The notes: generated by a model not told the origin, from the letters alone. Numbered from the stretch's first letter, positions 45,274-55,875 are shown. The stretch: DNA of 64,000 nucleotides from Raphanus sativus (GCF_000801105.2 NC_079517.1:15190001-15254000), one strand, 5' to 3'. Numbers and translations: made by a program.

Positions 45274-46026
45274 TCAGCTCATGAGTCTGCCTCCGCAGGT
45301 GTAAGTGACGATGCACGACTCATCCACGAAGACTGTATAGTTGTGAGCAGGTTTGGCTAGCAATGGCGGAAGCCGAACCAGAAGGTCGCACACGCACTCG
45401 TTATCCATTTGCTTCAACCACTTGCAGCACTCTTGTTGAGCAAACGTCTCTTCTCTGTGTCGGTGATGACGATGGTGGTGGTGATGGTGACGGCGGCGGC
45501 GACGGTGGTTATGGCTGTTGTCGTTATTGTTGTGGTGGTCGTGATCATCATCATGATCGTGGTCATGATCACCGTGATCATGGTCGTGATCATGGTCGTG
45601 GTCATGGTCATCGTGGTCATCATGATCGTGGTCATGGTTGTGATCATGATCGTGATCGTCGTCATCATGATCGTGATCGTCGTCATCATCATCATCATGG
45701 TCGTGATCATGGTCATGATCATGGTCGTGATCATGGTCATCGTCGTCATGGTCGTGGTCATCATGATCATGGTCGTGGTCATCATGATCATGGTCGTGGT
45801 CATGGTTAGGAGGAGGAGGGGGAAAGATGGGAGGAGGAGGTGGGGCAATGGGGGAAGGAAGTGGGACAGTGTTCATTGGGAGACGTGAGCATGCGTAGTT
45901 AGCCAGGGCGTATTGAGAGGCGCATAACGGACGTGGTGGTGGAATCTGTATGATTCTCTGGCCTCGTGTGAAGGAGGAAGAGGAGAGAGCCAGAAGTAGA
46001 ACAGCTACAAGAAAAAGAGTTTCCAT
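45274..46026 (-). CDS. Secreted eight-cysteine-motif protein with a His/Asp-rich insertion
   Basis: This single-exon gene encodes 250 residues. The N-terminus (METLFLVAVLLLALSSSSFT) is a signal peptide. Eight cysteines follow the LTP/prolamin-superfamily order: C35, C46, C200-C201, C211-x-C213, C238, C244, with normal spacing except between the second Cys and the CC pair. There, instead of about 15 residues, lie a Pro-rich stretch (about 55-73) and roughly 100 residues made almost only of His and Asp, ending in Arg/His runs. The composition suggests divalent metal binding in the wall or secretory path; this is inference. A TATA box lies 49 bp upstream. The repeat should be length-variable. 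I do not know a named family for it. Confidence 0.85.
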   Translation of the reverse strand: METLFLVAVLLLALSSSSFTRGQRIIQIPPPRPLCASQYALANYACSRLPMNTVPLPSPIAPPPPPIFPPPPPNHDHDHDHDDHDHDHDDHDHDDDDHDHDHDHDHDHDHDDDDDDDHDHDDDDHDHDHNHDHDHDDHDDHDHDHDHDHDHGDHDHDHDDDHDHHNNNDNSHNHRRRRRHHHHHHRHHRHREETFAQQECCKWLKQMDNECVCDLLVRLPPLLAKPAHNYTVFVDESCIVTYTCGGRLMS

Positions 46027-46074
46027 GGAGAGAGTGTGTATGTGTGAAGAGAAGATATCTTTGGTGGGTCATCA

Positions 46075-46081
46075 TTATATA
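46075..46081 (-). promoter_or_regulatory. TATA box of the His/Asp-rich gene
   Basis: The minus strand reads GTATATAATG about 50 bp before the ATG at 46026, giving a short 5' leader. Confidence 0.5.
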
Positions 46082-46216
46082 CTCAAGCTGAATGCAGGAA
46101 AAATTAGGAAGAGAAGAGTTGGTTGCAGAGAGTTTATAGGTTCATCTGATTATTTCATTTGATTTGCGTGTGTTTGTTTAGGTTGCTTGTAGAGTGGGGA
46201 TGTCTTATTCTGAAAA

Positions 46217-46465
46217 GACCTGTTCCAAATTCCACAACCATTTTAGTCACAAAACTATTTGTAGCTACAACTTCAAAAGCGTGACAAAGAACTTTGATAA
46301 TGAAATTAAAAAAAAACTATATCCAGGTGTTTCATTTAGTGTTCAAAAAAAAAATGTAGGTGTTTCATTTTGGCGAGACCTATTAAAAATTCCACAGCCA
46401 TTTTAATTAATTTTCTTTTTTTAACTTTATGTAGCTGCAACCTCAAAAGTGTGACAAGAATTTGA
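46217..46465. repeat. Imperfect tandem duplication, ~160-bp period
   Basis: AATTCCACAACCATTTTA... GTAGCTACAACTTCAAAAG, then CGTGACAAAGAA, at 46230-46292 recurs as AATTCCACAGCCATTTTA... GTAGCTGCAACCTCAAAAG at 46390-46452. A micro-insertion (46325-46370) lies between the copies. A separate short repeat (CATTTGGTCACNCAGACCAG) is at 46565-46625. Confidence 0.7.
46325..46370 (+). mobile_element. Micro-retroinsertion with 13-bp duplication
   Basis: AGGTGTTTCATTT is present at 46325-46337 and 46358-46370. Between them lies AGTGTTC, ten A residues and TGT. The tail resembles that at 8103-8150 (AATGTTC plus poly(A), minus strand). Confidence 0.65.
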
Positions 46466-46820
46466 TACTTAAACTAGTGCTGCAACTGAGTGTTGATTGA
46501 TTCTAATAACCAAGGCGAATCTTGATTAAAATCTGAAAAGATGATGTGAAAATACCATCATGTGGTCATTTGGTCATTTGGTCACGCAGACCAGTTCATT
46601 TGGTCACTCAGACCAGCTCATTTGGTACCAGACAGACTTGCAATCCCATGTAGTCAAGTGGATGATGATTTTTATTTATTTTAAAAGAGCAGCCAGAGAG
46701 ATAATGACCAAACCAGGACAGGGACATTATATCTAGAGAAAAGACCAAGATCAGAGGATGGATGATTGATCATACATACATATATCTCTCATTACAGTGA
46801 GAGGCCTGTTTACAAGTTAA

Positions 46821-48035
46821 TCAATCACAAAGACGCTCCTCTGGTTCCTGCTGCTTTTCACCTGCCAACAAAACCTCCCTATCTTTCTCAACTTGTTCCC
46901 TCTGCAACTTCAATCTATCTTTCCTCTCTTGCCATCCTTCCTCCAACAACCTCGAAAACTTCTCCTTAACAGCCAGCAAAGGATCCCTATCAATCAACAC
47001 CTCCTCTCTATACGCTTCTCTCAGCACCGCAGTTTTGATCCCACCTTTCAACGACAAGTAGAATATACCCGAATGCCTCGTGAAAACACTCGCAAACGCG
47101 TTCGAGAACCTAAACTCATCGCAGAACTTACCCAGTATAGGCACGGGGACTCTCTTCAGCAGCGAGAGAGACAGCAGCTCGTGAAAAACACCGACGGTTC
47201 GTTTCTCCATCTCCTTAGAAGCCTGGTCGAAACGAGACGCGTCCTCGTAAGGCGATATGTAGTCTCTCTCTAACCAATCCCTAGTCCACTCTCTCATCTC
47301 CTTCCTTAAGAAAAAACCAGACGGCAGTTTCACATCGAAGTTGGGACGCACGCGAACACCGGTTCTAACGGTTTTTTCTTCCGCTCTCAACTCAATCGCC
47401 GATTTAGCGAAATCAGGGTTCCAATCGACGAGCTCTAGAAAGGACTTATTATTCCCTTCTTCTCCGACTAAACCGGTTAACCGGAAATAATTCGGGTATT
47501 TCTTAACCAATCTAACCAAAAAATCATTTGGAAAACCGAAATCTCTCTTCACGTGAACCAATTTATCAGCGCTGATTACCTTATCCTTCGCCATCATCAG
47601 CAACTTGCAGAGCTTGGCGACGATCACCCCCTCGTTCTCCCGATAGATCCTCTCTTCTTCGTCGAGGAAAGCTCTGAGACGAGGCGTTGGGCGGACGAAT
47701 CGAACCGGCTCCGACTTCGGTTTGATCCGGTCGTAGTAGATCTCGAAGAGGGAAGGGTTCATCTCGACGAAGCTCATGGCTTTGAAACCGAGGCGCAGCC
47801 TCTCGCGCCGCTTCTCGAGGTACCTTAAGGGGATGACTTGGCCTGGCTCGTTTAGGACTTCTCTCGTGACGCGAGCGCAGAGGTTGTAACGCTTGTCCTG
47901 CTCGATGGCTTCGTCTAGCCTCGTGTCCTTCTTCCACACCACTTTCAAGCTCGAGATCCATCTCGTGCGATGGTTTAGTAACGGTATCGGGTTTTTGATG
48001 AGTTCGTAAGAAACGGTTAAGTTTCTAAAAACCAT
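46821..48035 (-). CDS. PORR-domain organellar RNA-binding protein
   Basis: This intronless gene encodes 404 residues, orthologous by position and sequence to At3g63090 (older annotations call it a ubiquitin C-terminal hydrolase-like protein). PORR/WTF proteins bind introns or transcripts in chloroplasts or mitochondria and help group II splicing or RNA stability. Visible features: an N-terminal basic presequence (HRTRWISSLKVVWKKD), the family core from about residue 35 to 370 with MSFVEMNPSLFEIY, KYPNYFRLTG, FLELVDWNPDFAKSAIE and FSNAFASVFTRHSGIFYLS, and a charged Glu/Lys-rich coiled-coil-like tail. The target RNA cannot be told from sequence. The frame is intact. Confidence 0.93.
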   Translation of the reverse strand: MVFRNLTVSYELIKNPIPLLNHRTRWISSLKVVWKKDTRLDEAIEQDKRYNLCARVTREVLNEPGQVIPLRYLEKRRERLRLGFKAMSFVEMNPSLFEIYYDRIKPKSEPVRFVRPTPRLRAFLDEEERIYRENEGVIVAKLCKLLMMAKDKVISADKLVHVKRDFGFPNDFLVRLVKKYPNYFRLTGLVGEEGNNKSFLELVDWNPDFAKSAIELRAEEKTVRTGVRVRPNFDVKLPSGFFLRKEMREWTRDWLERDYISPYEDASRFDQASKEMEKRTVGVFHELLSLSLLKRVPVPILGKFCDEFRFSNAFASVFTRHSGIFYLSLKGGIKTAVLREAYREEVLIDRDPLLAVKEKFSRLLEEGWQERKDRLKLQREQVEKDREVLLAGEKQQEPEERLCD

Positions 48036-48385
48036 TACTGATCGGAACTCAGCAGAGCTTCATAAACTAGGGTTTATTTTTATTTTTTTTCTACTTCATC
48101 GCCGTCGTCAGGTTCTGTTTTTTTTTTTCTGAGTGGAAATGTATATAAACCCTACAGCACCTGAACTGAACCTTAGAAACACCACGCGCGAAGAGATCAA
48201 TTTAACCCCACGCGCCATATATAACAAAAAGTTATACTATATGACACCAACTAAAGCAAAATCCATAGTATAACTAACAATTAACCTTGTGAAAATCTTT
48301 TTTAACTTATCTACGCAACTGAACTTTTGTTCTTATAGCATCTCTTTGTACAAAAGTAACAAACATTTCTTTAGATAGTATAGTA

Positions 48386-49029
48386 TAGGCCTGGGCATTC
48401 GGGTCGTCGGGTCGGGTTCGGGCCGGGTCCTTTCGGGTCCGGGTCTTTCGGGTCTAGGAGTTTAGGACCCGATAGGGTAATTTCAAATTTTCGGATCCGG
48501 GTCGGTTCGGGTCGTACCGGATCCGGGTCGGGTAGGGTCTTATATAGATGGACCCATTCGGGTAACTAGAATTTATTGGTTCGGTTTCGGGTCGGGTTCG
48601 GGTCGGGTTCGGTTCGGGTTCAACCTAAAAAATACCTAAAAATACAAAAAAAAAATCTGAAAATATTAATATATCCGAAAATATTTGACATTTTATTTAA
48701 AATTTGTGTTTTTATTATATTAAAATGTGTATATATACTAAACTATGCGAGATAGAACAATAGTTGGTTGTCTCCTAGTGGCTGACCCCTTTGCTATGTA
48801 GACAAATAACCCGTCTTCGACTCCCCATTGATTCATTTTATTTAATTTATATTATTAATTCGGGTATCCGCCGGGTTTCGGGTTCGGGTCGGGTCGGGTC
48901 CAAGACCTGCGGGTCCTCTACAACAGGACCCGATAAAGTAATTTGATCGGATCGGTTCCTACCCGGACCGAGTTTTTTTGGGTCGGTTTCGGGTCGGATC
49001 TTCGGGTCCGGGTAAAATGCCCAGGCCTA
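48386..49029. mobile_element. Non-autonomous hAT element
   Basis: The TIRs begin TAGGCCTGGGCATTCGGGT and the right end is AAAATGCCCAGGCCTA. They are flanked by the perfect 8-bp duplication GTATAGTA (48378-48385 and 49030-49037). The interior is full of CGGGTC repeats and holds no transposase. The TIR is close to the right end of 8459-9304. It sits between the PORR gene's upstream side and the 3' side of the RTFL gene. Confidence 0.9.
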
Positions 49030-49200
49030 GTATAGTACACAACGGATTTTTCGACCATGATCGGAACATATAGTTCACATTATTATACATAGTTGGCTTT
49101 TCCATATGCAATCACTCTCTATTAGAAAAGTAAACTCTATTATCTTCCCTTATCTCGGAACTAAACTAATACATAAGCAAGAAGGGATCAAGATTGATGA

Positions 49201-49338
49201 TCAATCATGGGAAGAGAGAAGAAAGACGGCGCATTTCCAGATGATGTACAGACGAGCCCTTTGCTCCTTCATCTGCTTCGAACACTTTTTCCATGTCCTA
49301 ACCTTCCTACTAGTGCTCAACAGAACTGTCGTTTCCAT
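49201..49338 (-). CDS. RTFL14: DVL/RTFL small signalling peptide, RTFL14-like
   Basis: This 45-residue single-exon frame runs from the ATG at 49338 to the TGA ending at 49201. The first in-frame stop upstream (TAG) lies a dozen codons before the ATG, so the start is firm. The C-terminal half is a classic RTFL domain: KKCSKQMKEQRARLYIIWKC (residues 17-36). The remainder, AVFLLSSHD, completes the usual length and ending. DVL/RTFL peptides are plant-specific, plasma-membrane associated, and alter leaf, fruit and trichome shape when overexpressed. Position matches At3g63088 between At3g63090 and At3g63080. A candidate TATA box is at 49451-49459. Two plus-strand frames over the same DNA are shadows. 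Confidence 0.92.
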   Translation of the reverse strand: METTVLLSTSRKVRTWKKCSKQMKEQRARLYIIWKCAVFLLSSHD

Positions 49339-50355
49339 TCTTCCTACCGACAAAGCTTCCAAGTAAAGAAAAAACTATATCTTTTATCAAAGTAAAAAAC
49401 TATGTAAACTCTTGTTCTGATGGTTTTTGGCTGCTGGAGGGATTAGATTGCTTTATATAGTACATATGCTGCTGACTGGAGCTCGATGGAAACTATTTGG
49501 TTGATCGATAGTGTATGATGCCTATACATATATAGGATATGAGTACATTATTGAATTGAATTATGTGGACCTACAATGTTTATAAAAAGTACATGTGGTC
49601 CATTAACCATTAGTTTCGCTTTTGAACTAAAATCTTTTGATGAGTATCTATCATTGATTAAGTGTTCAGATTGTTTTTAGGAATCAGGCATTGTTCTTCT
49701 TTTTTTATAATGAGAATATTATTATCAGTTTTGAGATTTGATATTGCGGTGATGATACTGTTTGAACAGACATTTTCTGTTCATGCACACATGAGACTTA
49801 ATGATGGAGCTGTGGCTTGTGGGGTCTTGCTGTGTTAGGTGGGAAGGCGATGATTAATCAAGTAGAGTATATGTTTTGGTAGTTAAGAGCATGAACTAAT
49901 TAGTAATTATGGATTTTTGTTTAGGGGTTTTGTATCAACAATGTTCATCTCACCAAATCACTCGTTTGATGCCCCTTTGATATAAGCTTTCCAATTGAAC
50001 GAAAGAGTATTAAATGAAGGATTTAAATCATGGTTTCATTATCAGGTGTGTCATATAATGTATGTGTAAGGGTGTTCAATTCATCCAATATGAAATTGAA
50101 CGGTATTTTGATATTGGTTGAAATGATTTTTTTTGGTATATCATGAGAAAAAAACTGATACCTAATTCAAAATGAGTCAAAAGTAACCGAATAAACTGGT
50201 GTGAAGTTCAAATAGTTAAAGATGTATTTCGATTTAACACAAACCCATAAAGTACTGTTCATCTACATCTAAAGCAAAATATAGTAACCAAAACAAAATC
50301 AGGACTGAGCATATAATTAACAAATTTTGTCCTAGGCATCTTTTTCTGAAAGTTA
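49339..50355. other. Upstream region of the RTFL gene
   Basis: On the minus strand TATATAAAG at 49451-49459 lies 113 bp before the RTFL start codon and is the best TATA candidate. No other gene was seen to 50355; the last 250 bp are AT-rich and lead into Helitron-related repeats. Confidence 0.5.
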
Positions 50356-52341
50356 ACATTATATTAATTAAATTAATTATCCCTGGGAATTGTATGGATA
50401 ACAATATAAAAAAAAACAAAATGTGTTTGTAAACATGAATAACAATATATTAAAAATAATGGACTTATGTTATTAAGAAAAATTGAAAGTTAATTATATT
50501 ATGAGAAACAAATTATATGAACCAGTTTTAAAATATATGAAAATGACCCAATCAAATTACTTAAAAACATATTTTATAAAAAATAATCATAAAGCAAAAT
50601 TTAAACTTTATATACATATTTCAAATCAAAATAATAATTTAAAATTGATTTATCTGAAAATTTATTGAAAATATATACATATACTCAAAATTTTAATTTT
50701 ACTGATCTATATTAGTAAAATTGAAGTACATTTGGAAATTGTTAGGAAATATGAATAGCAGTATAAAGAAGAATATAATATTGTTTGGAAACATCAATAG
50801 TAGTATATTAAAAAAAAGTAATGAGTTTATGTTATTAAGAAAAATTGGAAGTCCATTATATTATGAGAAAATATATATCTCGACCAACTTAAAATATACA
50901 AAAATGACTCAATCTAATTACCTAAAAGCATTTTTGTATAAAATAACCATAGAAAATTTTAAAATTTATATAAATATATATTTCAAATCAAAATAATAAT
51001 TTAAAATTGATTTGTCTCAAAACTTTATTCAAAAATATAAATATATTCAAAATTTGATTTTTACTAATCTATATTATTAAAACTGAAGTACATTCATGAA
51101 TTGTTTGGAAACAGGGATAGTCGTATAAAAAATATAGTGTTGTTTGGAACCATAGATAACAGTATATTAAGAAAAAATTTAATGGCTTATGTTATTAAAA
51201 AAAGTTGGAAGTTCATTATATTATGAGAAACTATCTATCTCAACCAGTTTTAAAATATATGAAAATGGCTTAATCTAATTGCTTAAAATATATTTTGTCT
51301 AAAATAATTATTAAAAATTTAAACTTTATATACATATTTCAAATCAAAATAATTACTTAAACTGAATAATTATTTAAAATGATTTATATCAAAAATTGAT
51401 TCAAAAATATACATATATCAAAATTTAATTTTTACTAATCTATATTATTAAAAGTGAAGTTCCTTTTAAAATTGTTTAGAAACTTGGATAGCAGTATAAA
51501 AATGAATATAATGTTGTTTGGAAACATGGATGACAATATATTAAGAAAAAAGTAATGGACTTACGTTATTAAAAAAATAGGAAGTCTATTATATTATGAG
51601 AAACTATATATCTAGGCTAGCTTTAAAATATATGAAAAATGATTCAATCTAATTACCTAAAACATCTTTTGTCTAAAATTATCATAAAATAAAATTTGAA
51701 ATTTATATGCATATCACAAATAATAATAATAATTTAAAATTGATTTAAATTTGATTCAAAAATATAAATATATTCAAAATATACATATACAGAAATTAAT
51801 TTTACTAAATATTTTTCAATGACCATTATAAAAAGTGTTTTCAATATATATAAGAAAAATATAGTACAAAGCTCAATTTCACACATCAACTTAAATAATG
51901 GTTTTTATATTTCACATTAAATTTTAAAATATAATATATGTGATCATTTATATGATAGTACGTATAAAATACTATTAATTATATGATTACTTATATGATG
52001 GTACATATAAAATACGATTAATTATATGATGACATATATTCTTTCCATTTTTTTGTATGATGTTTTAGAAAATATTTTTGTTTTAGTTTGTATGATGTTT
52101 TAAAACAATTGATTAAAATATTAAAAGACTGTTTAACTTTTGTATTATTTGTTGAGAATAGTAAGATTAATTACTTTTTGTTTTTTTGTAGTCAAGTGAT
52201 TTTAATAAAAATAACTTTTTTCTTAATTTGTGTTTATGCTAAGACATCTTATAAAAAACAGAAAAATATATAATATATAATAGTGACAGAAAAAATAGAT
52301 ATCAATATATATTTAAAAAATACGCACGAATCAAATTTTAG
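50356..52341 (+). mobile_element. Helitron-like element with four tandem copies of its 5' region
   Basis: Units of about 365 bp start near 50356 (degenerate), 50706, 51068 and 51439. Three of the starts read TCTATATTANTAAAANTGAA, the same start as the Helitron at 54359. Each unit continues with a TTGTTTGGAAAC and a TTATATTATGAGAAA segment. After about 51800 single-copy AT-rich DNA runs to a possible degenerate 3' end (CGCACGAATCAAATTTTAG, then T) at 52341. No ORF remains. The outer boundaries are approximate. Confidence 0.6.
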
Positions 52342-53045
52342 TTGTTAACAAAAGAGGATATTGTCGTGGAGATGGATAGTATACATCATAAGGTGCGATA
52401 AGGTTAGTTGTGTAGTCTACAATTAATTATTACCGCATGTGTGTCAATGTGTTGACAAAAGAACTAATGATCAATAATCCTAATTTTATTCAGATGAACT
52501 GAGTTTGACAGGTGATAAGAAAGTCAGCAAGATGAATGCACCGAAGAGAGTGGAGAGTGGTGGTGAAGCAGAGCTCTCTTTTTCACTTTCCTACTCTATA
52601 TCTCTCTTTCTCGTACACAGTTACACCATATATTATATCTAAAACGGAGCACGTATGGATGATGCGCCTAAAATTCAATCGCTACGTTACAGGTGGAAAA
52701 AGGTTCTTATCTAATACATGAGACTAAATTTAACAGTGATTGTAACTCCAATTATTACCATAGAAAGAACATAAATATACAGTTATATTATATATAAAAT
52801 GTTCTACTTAAAATTGTTTTTTATAGAAACACAAATATTATTCTTTAGAATCTTTTAGTTGATATTTTTATACTTATAAATTATCGAGATAGACTTTGGA
52901 TATTTCGTTCATGCTAAGGCCCAAATAGGTATATGGAAGAAACTTGTACATCATCACCAGAGAAACTACAAAATGAGTGGATATCAAAGAGTAAGAGACG
53001 AATTCTTCAAGAGCCTCTCGCCTCTCTCTTCTTCTTCTTCAAGGG
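52342..53045. other. Intergenic DNA downstream of GPX5
   Basis: No gene was recognised. The part near 53045 should be the GPX5 3' UTR. The stretch 52350-52720 is more complex in composition than its flanks but shows no coding domain or convincing hairpin RNA. Confidence 0.45.
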
Positions 53046-54199
53046 CTAAGTACTTGGAAACGCTTCTGCGTCTCCGAGGGCTTTCTTGATGTCTTTCTGT
53101 TTGGCAGAAAACATGAATGAATTAACTAACCGCTATATATATATATATGTATGTATATATATTGCAAGAGATGAGAAGAGAATAGTAAAAAAAAGAAAAA
53201 AAGAATAGTAAAAGAGTTACACCTCGATGGAGAGAGGTGGAACAGTGGGGCCATAACGATCAATGACTTGACCATCTTTGCCGACCAAGAACTTGGTGAA
53301 GTTCCATTTGATCCTGCTTCCAAGGAATGATGGTTTCTTAGACTTGAGGAATTTGTAGATTGGTGCTGTGTTTTGTCCATTTACACGCACCTAAAAATGT
53401 TGTTTTGTATACAAAAGACAACTAAGTGTTGAGTTTGAAGCAAAGAGTGTTTAAAACAAGCATATTGATGTCAAACTACTAACAACATTTCCAGAGTTGG
53501 TTCTTCTGTAAGGTTTCCTAATAAAAGCTTACGGCACAAAAAGTGGTAGGTAGGGAAAGTAACCTTTTGGAAGACAGGGTACTCGGCCTTAAACCTGGTA
53601 CAAGCAAATTCATGAGCATCTTGGCTTGTACCAGGCTCTTGGTTCAAAAACTGGTTGCAAGGAAACGCCAATATCACAAACCCTAAACAAACAGAACCAA
53701 ATCCATTCATCAATTTAAAAAAAAACACTGTATAAGCATTTTCATGGTTATAAAGAAAAACCCTAGAAGAATCATCAATACCTTGATCTTTGTATTTCCG
53801 GTAAAGTTCAGTAAGCTGTGTGTAATTGGATTCCGTGAAACCACTGTTTCCCAAACCCCAAGAATTAGTCAAGCGATACCAACAGCAATTAAAAAAAAAA
53901 AAAAATGAAGAAGAAGAAAGAGTGGACCATTTAGAAGCGACGTTGACGACGAGAAGAACCTTCCCTTGGTAAACGCTAAGGTCAACCTCCTTGCCGGAGC
54001 TATTCTAATTCCCCCACGCCAAACATTACAAAAATTCAAAACAAGATTATCAGAAACGCTTCATCTTCTCGGAGGTGAGTAGATTAAGATAGTTACTAAT
54101 TCATTTCTCGTAATAATCGATTAAATAAAAGAAAAGAGGAAAAACCTTGACAGTGAATTCATGGATGGATTTTTCGGACACAGAAATTGAACCACCCAT
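53046..54199 (-). CDS. GPX5: Thioredoxin-dependent glutathione peroxidase-like GPX5
   Basis: Plant GPX-like enzymes reduce lipid and hydrogen peroxides with thioredoxin. Six minus-strand exons join in frame: 54146-54199, 53928-54004, 53782-53843, 53564-53682, 53223-53390 and 53046-53096, giving 176 residues (Arabidopsis GPX5 is about 173). Peroxidatic Cys44 (VNVASKCGFTESNY) is split across the exon 2/3 junction. Gln79, Trp133 and Asn134 complete the catalytic tetrad, and Cys92 is the expected resolving residue; LAFPCNQF is intact. The N-terminus MGGSIS fits an N-myristoylation site, in line with the membrane association reported for GPX5. Collinear with At3g63080. A Helitron begins 160 bp upstream, so the original promoter has been displaced or replaced. 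Confidence 0.95.
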
Positions 54200-54358
54200 G
54201 TCGCCGCCGGAGTTCTCCACCAAGTTCTATGTCTGTTTGCTGTCTGTCTTATCCACCTCCTCCTCCTCGTTTTTTTTAAAAAAAATCTCAGGAGAAATGG
54301 ATATTCCATTTAAATTATTAATTTTTTTGAGCTTCAAAAAAATAGAAATTGTTTTTCA

Positions 54359-55875
54359 TCTATCTTATTAAAGGTGAAGTACAAATTCGGTGCGTTTGGA
54401 TACTTGGATAAGATTAATAAAAAAATTTGGTGTGTTTGGTTATAGCTATAAAAAATGAAGTGTTTGGAAATTTGAATAGTAGTATCTATTAATTGTGTTT
54501 CCATATTTCACTTAGTTTAACAATTTAATTAATTATATTACCTTAATAATAAATTACATCATTAATTATATTACCATAATAATAATAGTGCATATTTTTA
54601 TTTATTAGTTAATCAATATTAACTTTGTGCCAATTATAAAATCAAAAATGCTAAATAATTAGGTTTTACATATGATTAAACATTTGGTTTATTTTATTTT
54701 ACTAAAATATTTTTATTTTAATCGGTGGAAAATTACGTACCCAAAAACATAGTTCAAAAATATGTTTTGTGAATAAAATAATAACTTAAATCAAAATACT
54801 TAAAATGTCCTATATTTATTGTCACTTAATTTTCCACTCCATATAATTATTTTACTTGATAAAAAAACTCTTTCTATTTCACTTAATTTAGCAAAACACA
54901 TAAAACAGTTTTTTATTAATTTATATAATCATTTAGACATGAACATTATCTGTCTATTTAGGTACATGTTGTTCTTTCGGGTATCTTTTTTTTTTGGTAA
55001 CCAAGTCCCGCTTGAATATTATAAACTTATGTGTGGATTTTGAGTTGGATCATTCTAGATCTGGATGAATTCGGTTCTGATGTATAGGAGCCTAAAAATA
55101 TCTAAATAACCAATGTATCTAAAACGGGTTCGGATATTTGTAACAAAAATAACCATATAACCTGATTCGGTCCAGATCTTTTGAGTATCGTTAGTTACCA
55201 GATCTTTTGAATATCGATGTATAAAAATATATTTCACGGGCCAATTTAACAAAATATTAATTGGTTCAGTTGAAATAAATATATTTTTAAAAATTATATG
55301 AACTGAAAAAATCACTATAAGAGTACTTACATTTGGATTCAAATCATTTTTTAATAACAAACTACACAAATATGTTGATTTGTATACAAATTTAAATTAC
55401 AATGTAAATATTTAATTGAACACAATTAATACAGAAATATGTCACATTGTTTAAACAAAATATCAAAGTAAACAGTTGCGTTCTAAAATCATTTATTTTA
55501 ACAACAAGCCAAATAAATATATTGATTGGAGAAGGAATAAAATAAAGTCAGATAAATACATAGTTTACCAGAGACACTCTATATGTCAAATTTATTATAA
55601 AGAATTTTTTACTAAGATAAATACATTCAATAATTACAAACAAATAATATATTTCATAAAAGTAAAAAATAATATCCGCGCTTTGATATGTTGATTGGAG
55701 AGGGAATAAAACAAAGTCAGAGAAACACATAGTTTACCAGAGACACTATGTGTGTCAAATTTATTATAAAGAAAATTTTACTAAAATAAATATGTTCAAT
55801 AATTACAAACAAATAATATATTTCATAAAAGTAAAAAATAATATCCGCGCTTTCGAAGCGCGGGTCAAAATCTAG
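54359..55875 (+). mobile_element. Complete non-autonomous Helitron upstream of GPX5
   Basis: The 5' end is TCTATCTTATTAAAGGTGAA preceded by A. The 3' end is a perfect stem (CCGCGCTTTCGAAGCGCGG), then GTCAAAAT and CTAG, followed by T, exactly as expected for insertion between A and T. There are no TIRs, no target duplication and no Rep/helicase ORF. About 170 bp near the 3' end are duplicated in tandem (55518-55686 and 55687-55858). Confidence 0.88.
55518..55858. repeat. Tandem duplication of the Helitron 3' region
   Basis: Two ~170-bp units, each starting TTGATTGGAGA and ending AATAATATCCGCGCTTTGA or AATATCCGCGCTTTCGA, lie head to tail. Only the second is followed by the full terminal hairpin. 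Identity is about 90%. Confidence 0.85.

Noticed and set aside
45363..45888. Plus-strand ORFs of 148 and 159 residues opposite the His/Asp-rich gene
   Set aside because: They are shadows of the GATCATGGTCGT repeat; the minus strand has the signal peptide, eight-cysteine motif and TATA box.
49106..49395. Plus-strand ORFs of 86 and 62 codons
   Set aside because: No homology; they are the antisense of the RTFL peptide gene.
52500..52600. miR156-like precursor (GACAGGTGATAAGAAAG and CTCTCTTTTTCACTTTCC)
   Set aside because: The sequence does not match mature miR156, and I could not pair the arms convincingly.
54985..55005. Additional micro-retroinsertion (CTTGGTTACC plus poly(A), minus strand)
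   Set aside because: No flanking direct repeat could be found, so the insertion cannot be demonstrated.
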